Assembly (NCBI GenBank): GCA_947846985.1
Contig: CANTUZ010000001.1
Location: 3,641,504-3,705,503, forward strand
Length of the DNA: 64,000 nucleotides
Reading direction: 5' to 3'
Origin: Fratercula arctica
Taxonomy: Eukaryota; Chordata; Aves; Charadriiformes; Alcidae
A model generated the notes under the pieces. It saw only the letters and a program-made list of their open reading frames with translations, was not told where the DNA came from and searched no databases. The translations under genes were made by a program, and so were the position numbers. The first letter of the stretch is position 1. The number at the start of each line of letters is the position of its first letter. Below, piece by piece: positions 63,296-64,000 of this stretch.

Positions 63296-63660
63296 CCAGT
63301 TTAGATCTGGAATTGCGAAGATGACATATTTTGACATTTTGAGCAGAATCACATTTTGGCATTTGGAAACAAATATTGATTCATACCAAAATTTTTCATT
63401 TCAAAACTGTCATTTCAGTTTGAAAATAGCATTAAAATGCCATTTGCAGCTGAAATGTCAATTTAAAAGAAAATGTTTCATCCTAAATTGACATACGGGA
63501 ACAAAACATTTTGATTCAAAATTTCCCCTTGTGGGGGAGTAAAAAATTTTTTTTGCTGTTGTGAAAATCAGTTTTTTCTCAATTGCAATGATTTTCATGA
63601 AACCAGAGTTTCCTACAACAACAACAACAAACCTATTTAATGCAAAACAGTTAAACCATT
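63296..63660. repeat. AT-rich self-similar block
   Basis: Recurring variants of CATTTTGA, CATTTCA, AAAATTTC and their complements over about 360 bp suggest a degenerate tandem or palindromic repeat. A CAACAACAACAACAA run sits at 63616-63630. The repeat family was not identified. Confidence 0.5.
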
Positions 63661-64000
63661 TTAGCACTTGGCATTATTGTTCAAGTCCAGGCCCAAGTGC
63701 AGCTGGACGTGGTTGTGCTGCCATGCAGACCTAGCTAAAATGTTTTCTGGGCTCATCCTTGTGACAGAAGCTGATGAAAAGCTGGCGTTGCCATCACCAT
63801 CACCATTGCTTTCTTCCCCAATGGATCCCTGCCAAAAACGCACACATACAGCTCTGAGCTGGTGTCCAGTTTCACAAGAGGTGATGGTCAAGATTCATCT
63901 GCCTGCTCAGGTTCACCCTCTGCAAGAGCTAAGTGGCTTCATCAATTATACTGCTTTTGCTGGAAGGGAACGAAATGGAGGGTGTGAGCTCCTCTGCTGG
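63661..64000. other. Window end, nothing recognised
   Basis: A short CATCACCATCACCATTG triplet tract lies near 63792. No gene is supported. Confidence 0.5.

Overview
The window is bird genomic DNA. It is AT-rich, gene-sparse and intron-containing, and it carries at least thirteen fragments of CR1 LINE retrotransposons with the avian 3' end (tandem ATTCTATG-type octamers, seen as ATAGAATCATAGAAT on the opposite strand). Subfamily and exact species cannot be fixed by eye. There are no bacterial-type genes, rRNA, tRNA or CRISPR arrays.

One protein gene is certain: the avian orthologue of LRRC32 (GARP), on the minus strand. GARP is the leucine-rich-repeat membrane protein that tethers latent TGF-beta. 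The gene can be rebuilt from the sequence. A TATA box lies at about 45.81 kb. A likely non-coding first exon ends at a strong splice donor at 45540. A small second exon (36616-36706) carries the start codon and signal peptide. A single large third exon (29946-31886) carries all the repeats, the transmembrane segment and the cytoplasmic tail. A 3' UTR of about 1.7 kb ends near an AATAAA at 28271-28266. The joined protein is 675 residues, and both cysteines that in human GARP form disulfides to latent TGF-beta are present.

Layout: 1-28.2 kb is intergenic DNA downstream of LRRC32, with scattered CR1 copies, homopolymer tracts and two weak plus-strand exon-like segments (6742-6802 and 14448-14515). 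LRRC32 spans 28.2-45.8 kb. From 45.8 to 64 kb is intergenic DNA upstream of the gene, with three larger plus-strand CR1 copies (one holding a nested CR1 fragment), microsatellites and an AT-rich self-similar block at the right end. Human neighbours of LRRC32 (EMSY, TSKU, ACER3) were looked for among the open frames and not found.

The most interesting points are the predicted upstream open reading frame whose stop codon overlaps the LRRC32 start codon after splicing, the TATA/first-exon model, the inverted CR1 pair that brackets the gene, and two blocks with dense transcription-factor-like motifs (27.6-27.8 kb and 35.4-35.7 kb). No wholly new biological system was recognised.
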